Assembly (NCBI GenBank): GCA_018815325.1
Contig: JAHIYE010000010.1
Span: 62,001 to 126,000 of the forward strand
Length of the DNA stretch: 64,000 nucleotides
Source: Gammaproteobacteria bacterium
Lineage (GTDB): Bacteria; Pseudomonadota; Gammaproteobacteria; Burkholderiales; Burkholderiaceae_C
Reading direction: 5' to 3'
The position numbers were made by a program, and so were the translations under genes. Each line of letters begins with the position of its first letter. Position 1 is the stretch's first letter. Of this stretch, positions 1-8,830 are shown in pieces. Under the pieces are notes generated by a model that saw nothing but the letters and a program-made list of their open reading frames with translations, was not told the origin of the DNA and did no database searches.

Positions 1-535
1 GCAAGCGCGCATGAAACGGCCGCCACACCTGCACCACCGCCTGCGCGTCATCCTCCAGCAGCTCGTAAGCCGCAGGCAAGCCCAGCGCCTCCAGCACCGA
101 CAGCGGTGCCGTACGCAGCAACGCGGCAAACCAGCTGTGGAAGGTGCGTATCTGCACCGGCCGGCCCGACAGCAGCAGGGTTTGATACAAATTTCTCAAC
201 GGCTCGCACATGGCCTGTGCGACCGATGGCTTGACTCCGCGCATGCGCAACTCTTTTTCCAGTTGCTCGGGCGAGGCATGGGAAAAGGCCTCCAGCCATT
301 CGGTCAGGCGTTGACGCATCTCGCCCGCCGCCTTCTTGGTGAAGGTGATGGCGAGGATCTCGTGCGGTGCCGCCCCTTCCAGCAAGGCACGCAGGATGCG
401 GGAGACCAGCATCCAGGTCTTGCCTGCGCCCGCACAGGCCTCGACGGCGACATGGCGGCGCGGGTCGCAGGCAATCGCGTAGAAGTCCTCGCGGCTGACA
501 GGCTGGCCATTGAGTTCGTAGGCGGGCTTGCTCAT
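1..535 (-). CDS. UvrD/AddA-like helicase-nuclease, N-terminal part (runs off window)
   Basis: Only the first 178 codons are present; the gene continues leftward past base 1. The ATG at 533-535 overlaps the TGA of the upstream nuclease gene (ATGA), so the two are translationally coupled. The protein carries a Walker A motif ACAGAGKT around residues 35-42, followed by ITFTKKAAGEMRQR (superfamily 1 motif Ia) and the QIRTFHSWF segment typical of UvrD/Rep/AddA ATPases. Family knowledge: AddA-type proteins unwind DNA from double-strand ends and, with an AddB partner, process them for RecA recombination. The adjacent PD-(D/E)XK gene supports an AddAB-like pair. The C-terminal nuclease domain cannot be checked here, so a stand-alone UvrD-like helicase is possible. 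Confidence 0.85.
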   Translation of the reverse strand, partial: MSKPAYELNGQPVSREDFYAIACDPRRHVAVEACAGAGKTWMLVSRILRALLEGAAPHEILAITFTKKAAGEMRQRLTEWLEAFSHASPEQLEKELRMRGVKPSVAQAMCEPLRNLYQTLLLSGRPVQIRTFHSWFAALLRTAPLSVLEALGLPAAYELLEDDAQAVVQVWRPFHARL

Positions 536-3105
536 GGCTGCTCTCCGGCCACTACGTCATCAGCCCAGAAGTCCTTGCGACACAGGCCACGGGCCGCGCA
601 AAACTCGCAACTCATTCCCTCTCCCAGCGCAGGCAGCGCGGCCCCTTGTTCCACACGCTGCATGTCGTGCACGATGCCTTCAATCAGCGCATCACGGACG
701 TCCACGATATCGTTCTGTTCATAGGTTTTGGTCGGTGTTGTCTCGCCCAGATTCACATAGGCTGCACGCAGCGTGTCGTTCGGCATCAAGGCCGCGTAGA
801 AGGCCAGCTGGGTGTCCTCGAATGGCTCCTTGATGCGTTTGCTGGTGGTGTCACGCGACTCGGTCTTGTAGTCAATCACCATCACCACGCCCTGCGCATC
901 CTTGTCCACCCGGTCGAGCCGTCCGACCAGCGTCCATTCGCCCAACGAGAGATCCTGCGGCCGCTCACCCTCGTCAAAACGCAGGCCAACCGCCTCGTGC
1001 TCGGCCAGCCACTCGAGGTAGCCCTCGCGCACGCGCGGCCAGGCCGCCAGGAAAGGCAGAAACTCATCTTGCGCCAGCCGCATGGACGCGGTGACGGAAG
1101 ACGCTGCCGCATCCAGCAGGACACGTCGTGCGGCAAGTTCCGGTGTCGACTGGGTCTTGAGCTGATCGTGAAAAGCCTTGAGCACCGCATGCAGCCAGAG
1201 GCCAAAATCGCGCTTGTCGAGTTCGCCCTCGATCTCCTCGGCCTCCTTCAGACCCAGCTGGCGCAACGCGAAAAACCGGTACGGGCAATGACGCAAGTCG
1301 CTGTAGGCGCTGGCCGACAGGCGCTTGACGTGAAGCTGGGGCGCAGCCGGTGCCGGCCGCCGTTGCGGCATGGCAGTCACCTCGCGCTGCGCACGCGGGT
1401 CGATGGCCTGGATGCCACCATGCTCAAGCCGCAGCAACTGCACCAGCGGGCTTGGCAGCAGCGGCTCGCCGCCCTCATCACCCGTGCGCCAGAGCACATC
1501 GACCCGGGGCGTGCCCAGCGCCTGCTGCCAAGCAGCGCGCAGCGCAGCATCCAGTGTTTCACGCAAGGGCAGGCCCAGTGCCAGGCGTTGGGCGGCCGTC
1601 CAGAGACCGGGCGGTTCCGGCGACGGATTGAGGCGCACCTCGTCGCAGCCAGGCAGCACCACGGCGGCAAAGGGCCGCCCCAGCATCTGGGCCAGCGGCA
1701 GGATCACGACCTGCTCCTGCAGCGGATACTCGGGCGTGAAGCTTGCCCCCTCCAGCGCCTGGTCCACCCAGCGCGTGAATTCCATCAGGCTCCAGCGACG
1801 CCCAGCCCACAAGGCATCTGCAGGCAATGTAGCCCCGGGAAGCAGACGCAAGGTGGCCAGCAGCTTGTCGCCCGCCACATCGTCCTGCAGCAGCGCCCAT
1901 TGGCCACTGTGTTGCAGCAACTCGCGCAAGGCCTGCAGCCACTGCGGCAGGGTGCGCGGACGCTGCAGTCCGTCACGCAGGGCTTGCACTTCGTCCAGCA
2001 AGGCGCTCAGGACCAGCTGCTCGTCGTTGCCGAAGACCTCGGGCACGCGGCGCCATTCGCGCAAAGGCTGGCGCCGCAGGCGCGACTCCAGCGCCTGCAC
2101 ACCCGCGGCGTCGAAAGCCGGCGCATTCTTCAGCCAGTCCAGTACCGTGTCGCTGGCCGCGTGCCACACACAGGCACGCAGAGCGCCCATCACATGGGCA
2201 CCGGCCCGGCTGGTCGAAAGCTTCCAGCCGGTCTCATCCCGCAGGCTGATCTCCTGCGCTGCCAGCATGGCGCGTATGCGCCGGGTCAGCGCACGGTCGG
2301 TTGCCACGAGCGCCACCGGACTGCGTCCGGCGTAGACGTGCTGCAGCACGCAGGCCGCAGCGCGCTGCGCCTCTTCCTGGGCATCGCGCGCGGCATGCAG
2401 AGAGGGCGGCTGTACGGCAACCGCCGGCACCAGCGCATCATCAAGCGAGAGGATGGCCACACGCTCGCCCCACGCGGCCTGCAGGGACTGAGGCAAAGGG
2501 TCAGGCTGAAAGCCCTGCAAGACGATGAGGCAATCCACGGCTGCCATCACCTGCGGCTCGAACAACACATCGCTCGCATACGACGAATGGGCCGCCCAGG
2601 CCACAGCCAACTGGGCCACGGCAGCCTCCAGTGCCAGCGCACCGGCATCCATGCCGGTCAGCGCAGCCTGGCGCGCACGGGCGGCCCAGGCTGCACGGCT
2701 GGCTGGCGCCTGGGCTGCAGCCAATGCACCCAACTGATGCGCCGCCTCCACCAGTAGCGGGGTGGCCGCATCGGCCTGGGCCCCGAGTTGGGTCTGCTCC
2801 AGCATGGCGCGCGCGGTGAGCACATCGAGGGCTGCATCAAAGCAGATGTCAGTGGGCGCCGGCGTGAAGCCGCCCAGGCTGCGACTCCAGTTCTGGGTGG
2901 TCTCGAAACGCGGCGCAAAACCATCCGGCCAGGTCTGCGCCCAGTGGCGCGCGGCCACCGGCATAAGCTGGGCATAGGGCAGCAGCACCACGGTTCGGGC
3001 CGGATGCGCCTGGCAAGCCTGCATGTGCTGCGCCATGCGGGCCAGCCAGCCGCGCTCTGGCGCCAGCCAGCATTCATGCGCAGGATGCGAAAAAGGGAGG
3101 TTCAT
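532..3105 (-). CDS. PD-(D/E)XK nuclease family protein, AddB-like
   Basis: 857 residues, the usual size for the proteobacterial AddB-like partner. The C-terminal third has the RecB-type nuclease: SAYSDLRHCPYRFF, then VMVIDYKTESRD (the D...DYK catalytic core) and QLAFYAALM. The ending CEFCAARGLCRKDFW, together with the earlier HCPYRFF cysteine, gives the four-cysteine pattern that binds an iron-sulfur cluster in AddB proteins. The N-terminal two thirds resemble an inactivated helicase fold with no clear Walker A motif. The start is the ATG at 3103-3105. It lies upstream of and overlaps the AddA-like gene by 4 bases, consistent with one repair operon acting on DNA double-strand ends. The name AddB is by architecture; I did not use a symbol because the proteobacterial family is divergent. 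Confidence 0.85.
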   Translation of the reverse strand: MNLPFSHPAHECWLAPERGWLARMAQHMQACQAHPARTVVLLPYAQLMPVAARHWAQTWPDGFAPRFETTQNWSRSLGGFTPAPTDICFDAALDVLTARAMLEQTQLGAQADAATPLLVEAAHQLGALAAAQAPASRAAWAARARQAALTGMDAGALALEAAVAQLAVAWAAHSSYASDVLFEPQVMAAVDCLIVLQGFQPDPLPQSLQAAWGERVAILSLDDALVPAVAVQPPSLHAARDAQEEAQRAAACVLQHVYAGRSPVALVATDRALTRRIRAMLAAQEISLRDETGWKLSTSRAGAHVMGALRACVWHAASDTVLDWLKNAPAFDAAGVQALESRLRRQPLREWRRVPEVFGNDEQLVLSALLDEVQALRDGLQRPRTLPQWLQALRELLQHSGQWALLQDDVAGDKLLATLRLLPGATLPADALWAGRRWSLMEFTRWVDQALEGASFTPEYPLQEQVVILPLAQMLGRPFAAVVLPGCDEVRLNPSPEPPGLWTAAQRLALGLPLRETLDAALRAAWQQALGTPRVDVLWRTGDEGGEPLLPSPLVQLLRLEHGGIQAIDPRAQREVTAMPQRRPAPAAPQLHVKRLSASAYSDLRHCPYRFFALRQLGLKEAEEIEGELDKRDFGLWLHAVLKAFHDQLKTQSTPELAARRVLLDAAASSVTASMRLAQDEFLPFLAAWPRVREGYLEWLAEHEAVGLRFDEGERPQDLSLGEWTLVGRLDRVDKDAQGVVMVIDYKTESRDTTSKRIKEPFEDTQLAFYAALMPNDTLRAAYVNLGETTPTKTYEQNDIVDVRDALIEGIVHDMQRVEQGAALPALGEGMSCEFCAARGLCRKDFWADDVVAGEQP

Positions 3106-3206
3106 AGAGGATGGATGGAGAGCAAGCGCATTCCCGACCCGGGTACCTGGTTTCTGTCACAATGACCCAACTTTAGCCGTTACGCCACACAGTCAAAGGA
3201 GCCCAC

Positions 3207-3539
3207 ATGGCCAGCGATCTCATTAAACACGTTTCAGATGCCACTTTTGAAGCCGATGTACTCAAATCACAGCAACCCGTCCTCGTGGACTACTGGGCTG
3301 AATGGTGTGGCCCCTGCAAGATGATTGCCCCCATCCTGGATGAAGTCTCCAGCACCTATGAAGGCAAGCTGCAGATCGCCAAGATGAACGTGGACGAGAA
3401 TCGCGACATCCCTGCCAAGTTCGGCATTCGTGGCATTCCCACCCTGATGCTGTTCAAGGATGGCCAGCTCGCCGCCACCAAGGTTGGCGCCATGAGCAAA
3501 GCCCAACTGACAGCCTTCATTGACCAGCAACTGGCCTGA
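3207..3539 (+). CDS. trxA: thioredoxin
   Basis: 110 residues, full length for thioredoxin 1. The WCGPC redox site is at residues 33-37 in [11 protein letters not shown], and the cis-proline in RGIPTL is near residue 78. It is a cytoplasmic disulfide reductase serving ribonucleotide reductase, PAPS reductase and methionine sulfoxide reductases, and is recycled by TrxB. A good ribosome site (AAAGGAG, 3197-3203) precedes the ATG. The gene sits just upstream of rho, an arrangement common in gamma- and betaproteobacteria, but the 172-base gap contains its own likely rho promoter. Confidence 0.97.
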   Translation: MASDLIKHVSDATFEADVLKSQQPVLVDYWAEWCGPCKMIAPILDEVSSTYEGKLQIAKMNVDENRDIPAKFGIRGIPTLMLFKDGQLAATKVGAMSKAQLTAFIDQQLA

Positions 3540-3583
3540 TTTCCCCCGGGCTGCCGGGTACCGTTCCCCAGCAGCCCATTTCC

Positions 3584-3592
3584 TGTCATAAT
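3584..3592 (+). promoter_or_regulatory. predicted extended -10 promoter for rho
   Basis: TGTCATAAT combines a TG extension with a CATAAT -10 hexamer. There is no convincing -35. It leaves a leader of about 110 bases before the rho ATG. Rho is known to autoregulate by terminating in its own leader in E. coli; whether that happens here cannot be read from the sequence. Bases 3540-3711 otherwise contain no gene; a weak GGGCTGC/GCAGCCC stem (3548-3554 with 3571-3577) lies just after trxA. Confidence 0.4.
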
Positions 3593-3711
3593 CTCCCCAA
3601 TCGCTGGTCCCCGCATGGGGCCAGTTCGAGTTCCCGGCTGGTGAGGCCCTGTTCTGCCACACCGCCATCACCCCCTGAAATTTCCGTTCAACTCCCCTCT
3701 GGGATCTTTCC

Positions 3712-4974
3712 ATGCACTTAAACGAACTCAAGGCACTGCACGTGTCGGAAGTCCTCAAGCAGGCTGAAGAGCTTGAAATTGAAAATACCGGCCGCATGCG
3801 CAAGCAGGAACTGATGTTCGCCATCATCAAGAAGCGCGCCAAAGCCGGCGAGCAGGTGTTTGCGGACGGCGTGCTTGAAATATTGCCCGATGGTTTCGGC
3901 TTCCTGCGCAGCCCGGATTCGAGTTACACCGCCAGCACTGACGACATCTACATAAGCCCCAGCCAGGTGCGTCGCTTCAACCTGCACACCGGCGACATGA
4001 TCGAGGGCGAAGTTCGCACGCCGAAGGATGGCGAACGCTACTTCGCGCTGAACAAGCTGGAGAAGGTCAACGGCGGCGGACCCGAGGAAAACAAACACAA
4101 GGTGATGTTCGAAAACCTCACCCCCCTGTTCCCCAAAGAGCAAATGAAGCTGGAACAGGACATCAAGGGTGAAGAAAACATCACCGGGCGTGTCATCGAC
4201 ATCATTGCGCCCATCGGCAAGGGCCAGCGCGCCCTGATCGTGGCCCAGCCCAAAAGCGGCAAAACCGTGATGATGCAGCACATTGCGCATGCCATCGCCG
4301 CCAACTACCCCGACAGCTATCTGATGGTGCTCTTGATTGACGAGCGCCCTGAAGAAGTGACAGAGATGCAGCGCACCGTCAAGGGCGAGGTAATTGCCTC
4401 CACTTTTGATGAGCCCGCCGCCCGCCACGTCCACGTGGCCGAAATGGTGATTGAGCGTGCCAAGCGCCTGGTCGAACTGAAAAAAGACGTGGTGATCCTG
4501 CTGGACTCCATCACCCGCCTGGCCCGTGCCTACAACAACGTGGTGCCGTCCTCCGGCAAGGTGCTGACCGGCGGTGTCGATGCCAACGCCCTGCAACGCC
4601 CCAAGCGCTTCCTCGGCGCGGCCCGCAACGTGGAAGAAGGCGGCTCACTCACCATCATCGCCACCGCGCTGGTCGACACGGGCAGCCGCATGGACGAGGT
4701 GATCTTTGAAGAGTTCAAGGGCACTGGCAACTCGGAAATCCACCTGGACCGCCGCCTGTACGAAAAACGTGTATTCCCGTCAATCCAGCTCAACCGCAGC
4801 GGCACCCGCCGTGAAGAGTTGCTGCTGCAGCCGGAAATCCTGCAAAAAACCCGCATCCTGCGCCAGTTCCTCTACAACATGGACGAGGTCGAGGCCATGG
4901 AAATGGTGCTCAAGCAGATGCGCGCGACCAAGAACAACAACGAATTCTTCGACATGATGCGTCGTGGCGGTTGA
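3712..4974 (+). CDS. rho: transcription termination factor Rho
   Basis: 420 residues, normal length. It has the N-terminal helix bundle, a cold-shock RNA-binding domain with [12 protein letters not shown] at residues 61-72, and the hexameric ATPase domain. That domain includes Walker A (AQPKSGKT, about 178-185), Walker B in [15 protein letters not shown], and the Q/R-loop region [15 protein letters not shown]. It terminates untranslated transcripts by 5'-3' translocation on C-rich RNA. The sequence is strongly conserved with no missing residues. It stands between trxA and rpmE2. Confidence 0.98.
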   Translation: MHLNELKALHVSEVLKQAEELEIENTGRMRKQELMFAIIKKRAKAGEQVFADGVLEILPDGFGFLRSPDSSYTASTDDIYISPSQVRRFNLHTGDMIEGEVRTPKDGERYFALNKLEKVNGGGPEENKHKVMFENLTPLFPKEQMKLEQDIKGEENITGRVIDIIAPIGKGQRALIVAQPKSGKTVMMQHIAHAIAANYPDSYLMVLLIDERPEEVTEMQRTVKGEVIASTFDEPAARHVHVAEMVIERAKRLVELKKDVVILLDSITRLARAYNNVVPSSGKVLTGGVDANALQRPKRFLGAARNVEEGGSLTIIATALVDTGSRMDEVIFEEFKGTGNSEIHLDRRLYEKRVFPSIQLNRSGTRREELLLQPEILQKTRILRQFLYNMDEVEAMEMVLKQMRATKNNNEFFDMMRRGG

Positions 4975-5000
4975 TCAGGCCAGTTTCAGCCCGGCTGCAA

Positions 5001-5009
5001 TGCTATAAT
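5001..5009 (+). promoter_or_regulatory. predicted extended -10 promoter for rpmE2
   Basis: TGCTATAAT is a perfect -10 (TATAAT at 5004-5009) with a TGN extension, 26 bases after the rho stop. The -35 region is weak (CAGTTT-like), as is usual for extended -10 promoters. It leaves a leader of about 85 bases before the L31 start codon. Confidence 0.55.
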
Positions 5010-5099
5010 TTTGGGTTCTAGCGACAAGTACGATCGGCTTTTTATTGTGCGATGGTTTGCACAAGGGCTGGCGCGGCTGCCGCAACTGATGGAGTAATC

Positions 5100-5357
5100 A
5101 TGAAAGATGGCATTCACCCCAATTACCGCGAAGTTTGCTTCCAGGACATGTCCAATGGATTCAAGTTCGTGACCCGCTCTTGCGCCAGCTCAAAAGAGAT
5201 GATCAAGATGGAAGATGGCCGCGAGTTGCCACACATCAAGCTGGAAACCACCAGCGAGTCACACCCCTTCTACACGGGCACACAGAAATCCGTGGACAAC
5301 ATGGGTGGCCGCGTGGAGAAGTTCCGCAACCGTTTCGGCAAAACCGCTGCCAAGTAA
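5100..5357 (+). CDS. rpmE2: 50S ribosomal protein L31 type B
   Basis: 85 residues from the ATG at 5100, which has GGAG 5 bases upstream; an upstream in-frame ATG at 5052 has no ribosome site. The sequence opens [12 protein letters not shown] and carries [10 protein letters not shown], hallmarks of L31. It lacks the paired CxxC zinc sites of the classic zinc-containing L31: only two separated cysteines (CFQDM and RSCASS) are present. That marks the zinc-independent type B paralogue, which in many bacteria can replace type A under zinc limitation. No Zur-like site was recognised upstream. A hairpin terminator follows directly. Confidence 0.93.
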   Translation: MKDGIHPNYREVCFQDMSNGFKFVTRSCASSKEMIKMEDGRELPHIKLETTSESHPFYTGTQKSVDNMGGRVEKFRNRFGKTAAK

Positions 5358-5378
5358 ACTGGCAAACGCTTCTCTCTC

Positions 5379-5410
5379 AAGGGCAGCCCGGGTCACCGCG
5401 CTGCCCTTTT
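5379..5410 (+). terminator. Rho-independent terminator after rpmE2
   Basis: The AAGGGCAG arm at 5379-5386 pairs with CTGCCCTT at 5401-5408, with the final T residues continuing to 5410. It is a stable stem with a 14-base loop and a short T run, and begins 21 bases after the L31 stop codon. Confidence 0.75.
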
Positions 5411-5439
5411 GCATGTAGCCTGAAAAAAACCATTTCACC

Positions 5440-7146
5440 GTGAACCACCCGACTCCCGCCATCGTTGCACAAGGTGCGGTCCGCCGACTGCCCCGTGTGG
5501 CCTTGCTGCTGTTCTGCGTGGCTTACGTGCTGCCAGGACTGCTGGGCCGCGAGCCCTGGAAAGGCGCCGACATGGCGGCCTTCGGCTACATGGTGGAACT
5601 GGCCCGGGGCAGCACAGACTGGCTGGCGCCACAGCTCATGGGACTGCCACCGGAAGTCGACGGGCTGTTGCCGTACTGGCTTGGCGCCTGGGCCTTGCAG
5701 CTTGCCCCCGCCTGGTTTGCGCCGGACTTTGCCGCGCGCATTCCATTCGGCCTGCTGCTGGTCCTGACCATGCTGGCCACCTGGTGGGGCACCTACTACC
5801 TGGCACTGAGCCCCAAAGCCCAGCCGGTGGCCTTTGCCTTTGGCGGCGAAGCCCTCCCGCCTGATTACGCCCGCGCGATGGCTGACGGAGGCCTGCTCGC
5901 CCTCATCGCCTGTCTGGGCCTCGCACAGCTGTCGCACGAGACCACGCCAGCACTGGTGCAGCTCTGCAGCTCAGCCTTGTTGTTCTATGCGTTCTCGGCG
6001 CTGCCGTTTCGCACCATGGTGCCAGCACTGTGTGGACTGGCCGGACTGGTGGGGCTGACCCTCTCAGGCGCCCCCAGCATGGCGATCCTCCTGGGCGCCG
6101 GAGGTGCTTTGGTCCACGGCCTGGACCGGGCACGCCATGCGCGACAAAAGGGGCTTCATATCGGCCGCTGGGTTATCGGCATTGCCGTGCTGACCTTGCT
6201 GGTGGCTGTGCTGACGACCGTGATGGACCTGTGGCACTGGCGCATCGAGATTCCACCGCTGCAATGGCTACCCTGGCGCAACCTCGGCCGCCTGCTGCTG
6301 TGGTTCACCTGGCCGGCCTGGCCCCTGGTCCTGTGGACGCTGTGGCGCTGGCGTCATCAGATTGCCAGCGGCGAGCTCAGCCGGCATCTGGCACTGCCCT
6401 TGTGGTTTGTGGCCGTGGCAGTGGGCACCACGCTGGTCACCACCTCCTCAGACCGATCCTTGCTCCTCGCCCTGCCCGCCATGGCGGCCCTCGCGGCCTT
6501 TGCCCTGCCCACGCTGGAACGCAGCGTGGCGGCCTTGATAGACTGGTTCACCCTGCTGTTCTTCACCGGCTGCGCCATCATCATCTGGGTCGTCTGGATC
6601 GCGATGCAAACCGGTGTGCCTGCGCAGCCAGCCGCCAATGTGATGCGGCTGGCACCAGGCTTCGAGGCCAGTTTTTCCTTTCCCTTGTTTCTGCTGGCTG
6701 CACTGGCTACCCTGGCTTGGGGCTGGCTCGTGAAATGGCGGGTGGGGCGTCACCGCGCAGCCATCTGGAAAAGCCTGGTGCTGCCTGCTGGTGGTGCCGC
6801 GCTGAGCTGGCTGCTGCTCATGACCCTGTGGCTTCCGTTGCTTGACTACGCGCGCAGCTATGTCCCGCTGGTACGCCAGGTCACCACCATCATGCAGCAC
6901 CCCGCCTGCGTGCAAACCTACGGCCTGAGCCGAGGCCAGGTGGCCGCCTTGCGCTTCTATGGCGAACTGGAATTGACAACGTCTGACAAACCAGGCAGCT
7001 GCGACTGGTTGATCGTGAATGGCGAGCAGATCGACAGACTGCCACCGTCACTGAACCTCAGACGCTGGGACTACCGTGGCAGGGTAGAACACCCAGTCGA
7101 CCGCGATGTGAACGTACTGCTCTACAAGCGTATCCTGGCACCCTGA
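5440..7146 (+). CDS. ArnT/PMT-like membrane glycosyltransferase (putative)
   Basis: 568 residues with about twelve hydrophobic segments spread along the chain. The start is a GTG at 5440; the first membrane segment begins near residue 18 (RVALLLFCVAYVLPG). Right after it comes GREPWKGADMAAFGYMVELA. This occupies the place of the acidic loop motif of ArnT/protein-mannosyltransferase (GT39/GT83) enzymes, which take sugars from polyprenyl phosphate carriers on the periplasmic side. The following DKPPL-type motif is not preserved (EVDGLLPYWLG). A short soluble C-terminal tail (about residues 490-568) follows the last membrane helix. The likely role is periplasmic transfer of a sugar to lipid or protein; donor and acceptor are unknown. 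There is no operon partner, since terminators and gaps lie on both sides. Confidence 0.6.
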   Translation: MNHPTPAIVAQGAVRRLPRVALLLFCVAYVLPGLLGREPWKGADMAAFGYMVELARGSTDWLAPQLMGLPPEVDGLLPYWLGAWALQLAPAWFAPDFAARIPFGLLLVLTMLATWWGTYYLALSPKAQPVAFAFGGEALPPDYARAMADGGLLALIACLGLAQLSHETTPALVQLCSSALLFYAFSALPFRTMVPALCGLAGLVGLTLSGAPSMAILLGAGGALVHGLDRARHARQKGLHIGRWVIGIAVLTLLVAVLTTVMDLWHWRIEIPPLQWLPWRNLGRLLLWFTWPAWPLVLWTLWRWRHQIASGELSRHLALPLWFVAVAVGTTLVTTSSDRSLLLALPAMAALAAFALPTLERSVAALIDWFTLLFFTGCAIIIWVVWIAMQTGVPAQPAANVMRLAPGFEASFSFPLFLLAALATLAWGWLVKWRVGRHRAAIWKSLVLPAGGAALSWLLLMTLWLPLLDYARSYVPLVRQVTTIMQHPACVQTYGLSRGQVAALRFYGELELTTSDKPGSCDWLIVNGEQIDRLPPSLNLRRWDYRGRVEHPVDRDVNVLLYKRILAP

Positions 7147-7196
7147 GCAAACTCAGGTGCCGGCCAACACATCCCACCTCATGCCGCCACTTCCAA

Positions 7197-7913
7197 GTGG
7201 CAGCAACGCAAAACTTGCTGATGAATAATAATCAGGTCATGACCAAGCTCTTCGTACGTTCGACGACGCCGGCTGACATAAATATTCTGCTTCGTCTCCA
7301 GGCCGACGTGTACCCGTCCATCGATCCCTGGCAGCGTGATCACCTGGTGCACCAGATAGAGGTGTTCCCGGAGGGGCAGCTTGTGGCCATGCTGAACGGA
7401 CGTATCGTGGGCTGTGCCAGCTCACTCGTGATCCTCTGGGATGAGTGGGCAGAAGAACACAGCTGGAAAGAGATCACTGCAGCAGGCACCTTTGACACCC
7501 ACAACACAGCGGGCTTTACGCTCTATGGGGCAGAAGTTTTTGTGGATCCCCGCTTGCGCGGCAAACGCGTAGGCCACGCCCTATACGAGGCGAGGCGGCA
7601 ACTCTGCAAACGGTTGAATCTCCGACGCATCATTGCCTGCGGTCGTCTCCCGGGTTACGGTGCAGTGGCTGACCAGATGTCGGTAGAGCTGTATGCTAAA
7701 AAAGTCCTTTGGGGTGACATTACTGACCCGGTGCTGAGCTTTCAATTACGTGAAGGCTTCCGCTATTGCGGCATCATGAAGAACTACATACCCGAAGATC
7801 AGGAGTCGCGTGGTCATGCCGCCTTGATTGTCTGGATCAATCCAGACTATGACGCATCGCGTCCCACAGGCCTGCAACCAGGCGAGAACACGACCAAGGA
7901 AAATTCACAATGA
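7197..7913 (+). CDS. GNAT family N-acetyltransferase
   Basis: 238 residues from a GTG at 7197. Better family starts are the ATG at 7221 or 7239 (MTKLFVRSTTPADINILLRL); none has a strong ribosome site. The GNAT fold is visible: VRSTTPADI opening strand, QLVAMLNGRIVGCASSLVI, then the acetyl-CoA loop VDPRLRGKRVGHALYEARR around residue 120. The reading frame ends by overlapping the next gene (ATGA at 7910-7913), a carbon-nitrogen hydrolase. In other bacteria the same two domains occur fused as one polypeptide, which argues they act on one substrate, probably an amide or polyamine-like compound. The substrate is not known. Confidence 0.85.
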   Translation: MAATQNLLMNNNQVMTKLFVRSTTPADINILLRLQADVYPSIDPWQRDHLVHQIEVFPEGQLVAMLNGRIVGCASSLVILWDEWAEEHSWKEITAAGTFDTHNTAGFTLYGAEVFVDPRLRGKRVGHALYEARRQLCKRLNLRRIIACGRLPGYGAVADQMSVELYAKKVLWGDITDPVLSFQLREGFRYCGIMKNYIPEDQESRGHAALIVWINPDYDASRPTGLQPGENTTKENSQ

Positions 7914-8830
7914 ATACTGACGATCTCGCCAGAGAACCCGAACACAAGCCCAAGCAGACCACTGTCCGTATCGCAGCCGTACAGTATTTGCTGCGATCGA
8001 TTGACGACTGGGATGGTTTTGAAAATCAGGTCCGCTTCGTGATGAAGGCGGCTGGTGACTACAAACCCCAGTTCGTGATGTTTCCTGAAATCTTCACGAC
8101 GCAATTGCTGTCATTCATGGACACCAGTGACCTGCGCAAGGCGGTCCGCGACATGAACGATTACACGGGGCGCTATGTTGATCTGTTCAAGGAGCTGGCA
8201 GCACGCTGGAACGTCCACATCATCGGTGGCAGCCATCCCACCATCACCGACGGCCACCTGCTCAACACGGCCTATCTCTTCACCCCCGAGGGCAAGGTGT
8301 TCACACAGGACAAGATACACCTGACGCGCTGGGAAAAAGAAAAGTGGAAAGGTGACCCGGGTCATAGCCTGCGCGTATTCGATACGCCTTATGGCCGCAT
8401 CAGCATCCTGATCTGCTACGACATCGAGTTTCCGGAACTGTCTCGCAAGGTCTGCGAACAGGGAGCCGATATCATTTTTGTGCCCTCCTGCACCGATGAC
8501 AAACAGGGGTTCTGGCGCGTACGCTACTGCTGCCACGCGCGCGCCATCGAAAACCAGGTTTATGTTGCCGTCACGGGTACCGTGGGCAACCTGGCGGTCG
8601 AGGGGCTGGGCCTGCACTTTGGCCAGGCCGCCATCATCACGCCGTCGGATTTCCCGTTCGCGCGGGACGGCATTGCGGCTGAAGGTGTGCCCAACATGGA
8701 GCAGATCGTGATCGCAGACGTTGACCTCGGAAAACTCGTGAGCAATCGCGTCAACGGCACCACCATTCCGCTCTATGACAAGCGGCTCGACGTTTACGAC
8801 AACGATGTCGACGTGATCTCGACCCTCTGA
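7910..8830 (+). CDS. carbon-nitrogen hydrolase (nitrilase superfamily)
   Basis: 306 residues. All three catalytic residues of the nitrilase superfamily are present in order: Glu in VMFPEIFTT, Lys in TQDKIHLTRWE, and Cys in SILICYDIEFPE. A second conserved stretch, EQGADIIFVPSCTDD, follows the cysteine. It should hydrolyse an amide or nitrile C-N bond in the cytoplasm. It is translationally coupled to the GNAT enzyme upstream; the split pair matches a known fused GNAT-hydrolase protein. The last 37 bases overlap the 3' end of phoR on the opposite strand, so the two genes converge without a spacer. Confidence 0.88.
   Translation: MNTDDLAREPEHKPKQTTVRIAAVQYLLRSIDDWDGFENQVRFVMKAAGDYKPQFVMFPEIFTTQLLSFMDTSDLRKAVRDMNDYTGRYVDLFKELAARWNVHIIGGSHPTITDGHLLNTAYLFTPEGKVFTQDKIHLTRWEKEKWKGDPGHSLRVFDTPYGRISILICYDIEFPELSRKVCEQGADIIFVPSCTDDKQGFWRVRYCCHARAIENQVYVAVTGTVGNLAVEGLGLHFGQAAIITPSDFPFARDGIAAEGVPNMEQIVIADVDLGKLVSNRVNGTTIPLYDKRLDVYDNDVDVISTL

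Noticed and set aside
646-2757. A 703-codon open frame antisense to the AddB-like gene
   Set aside because: It is a GC-rich shadow frame; the opposite strand encodes a complete nuclease with recognisable motifs, and this translation is rich in His, Arg and Gln with no domain.
3548-3577. Terminator after trxA
   Set aside because: The 7-bp stem has a 16-base loop and no T run; too weak to call.
3718-4596. A 292-codon frame antisense to rho
   Set aside because: It lies entirely within rho, in a fixed frame relation, with no ribosome site and no family resemblance.
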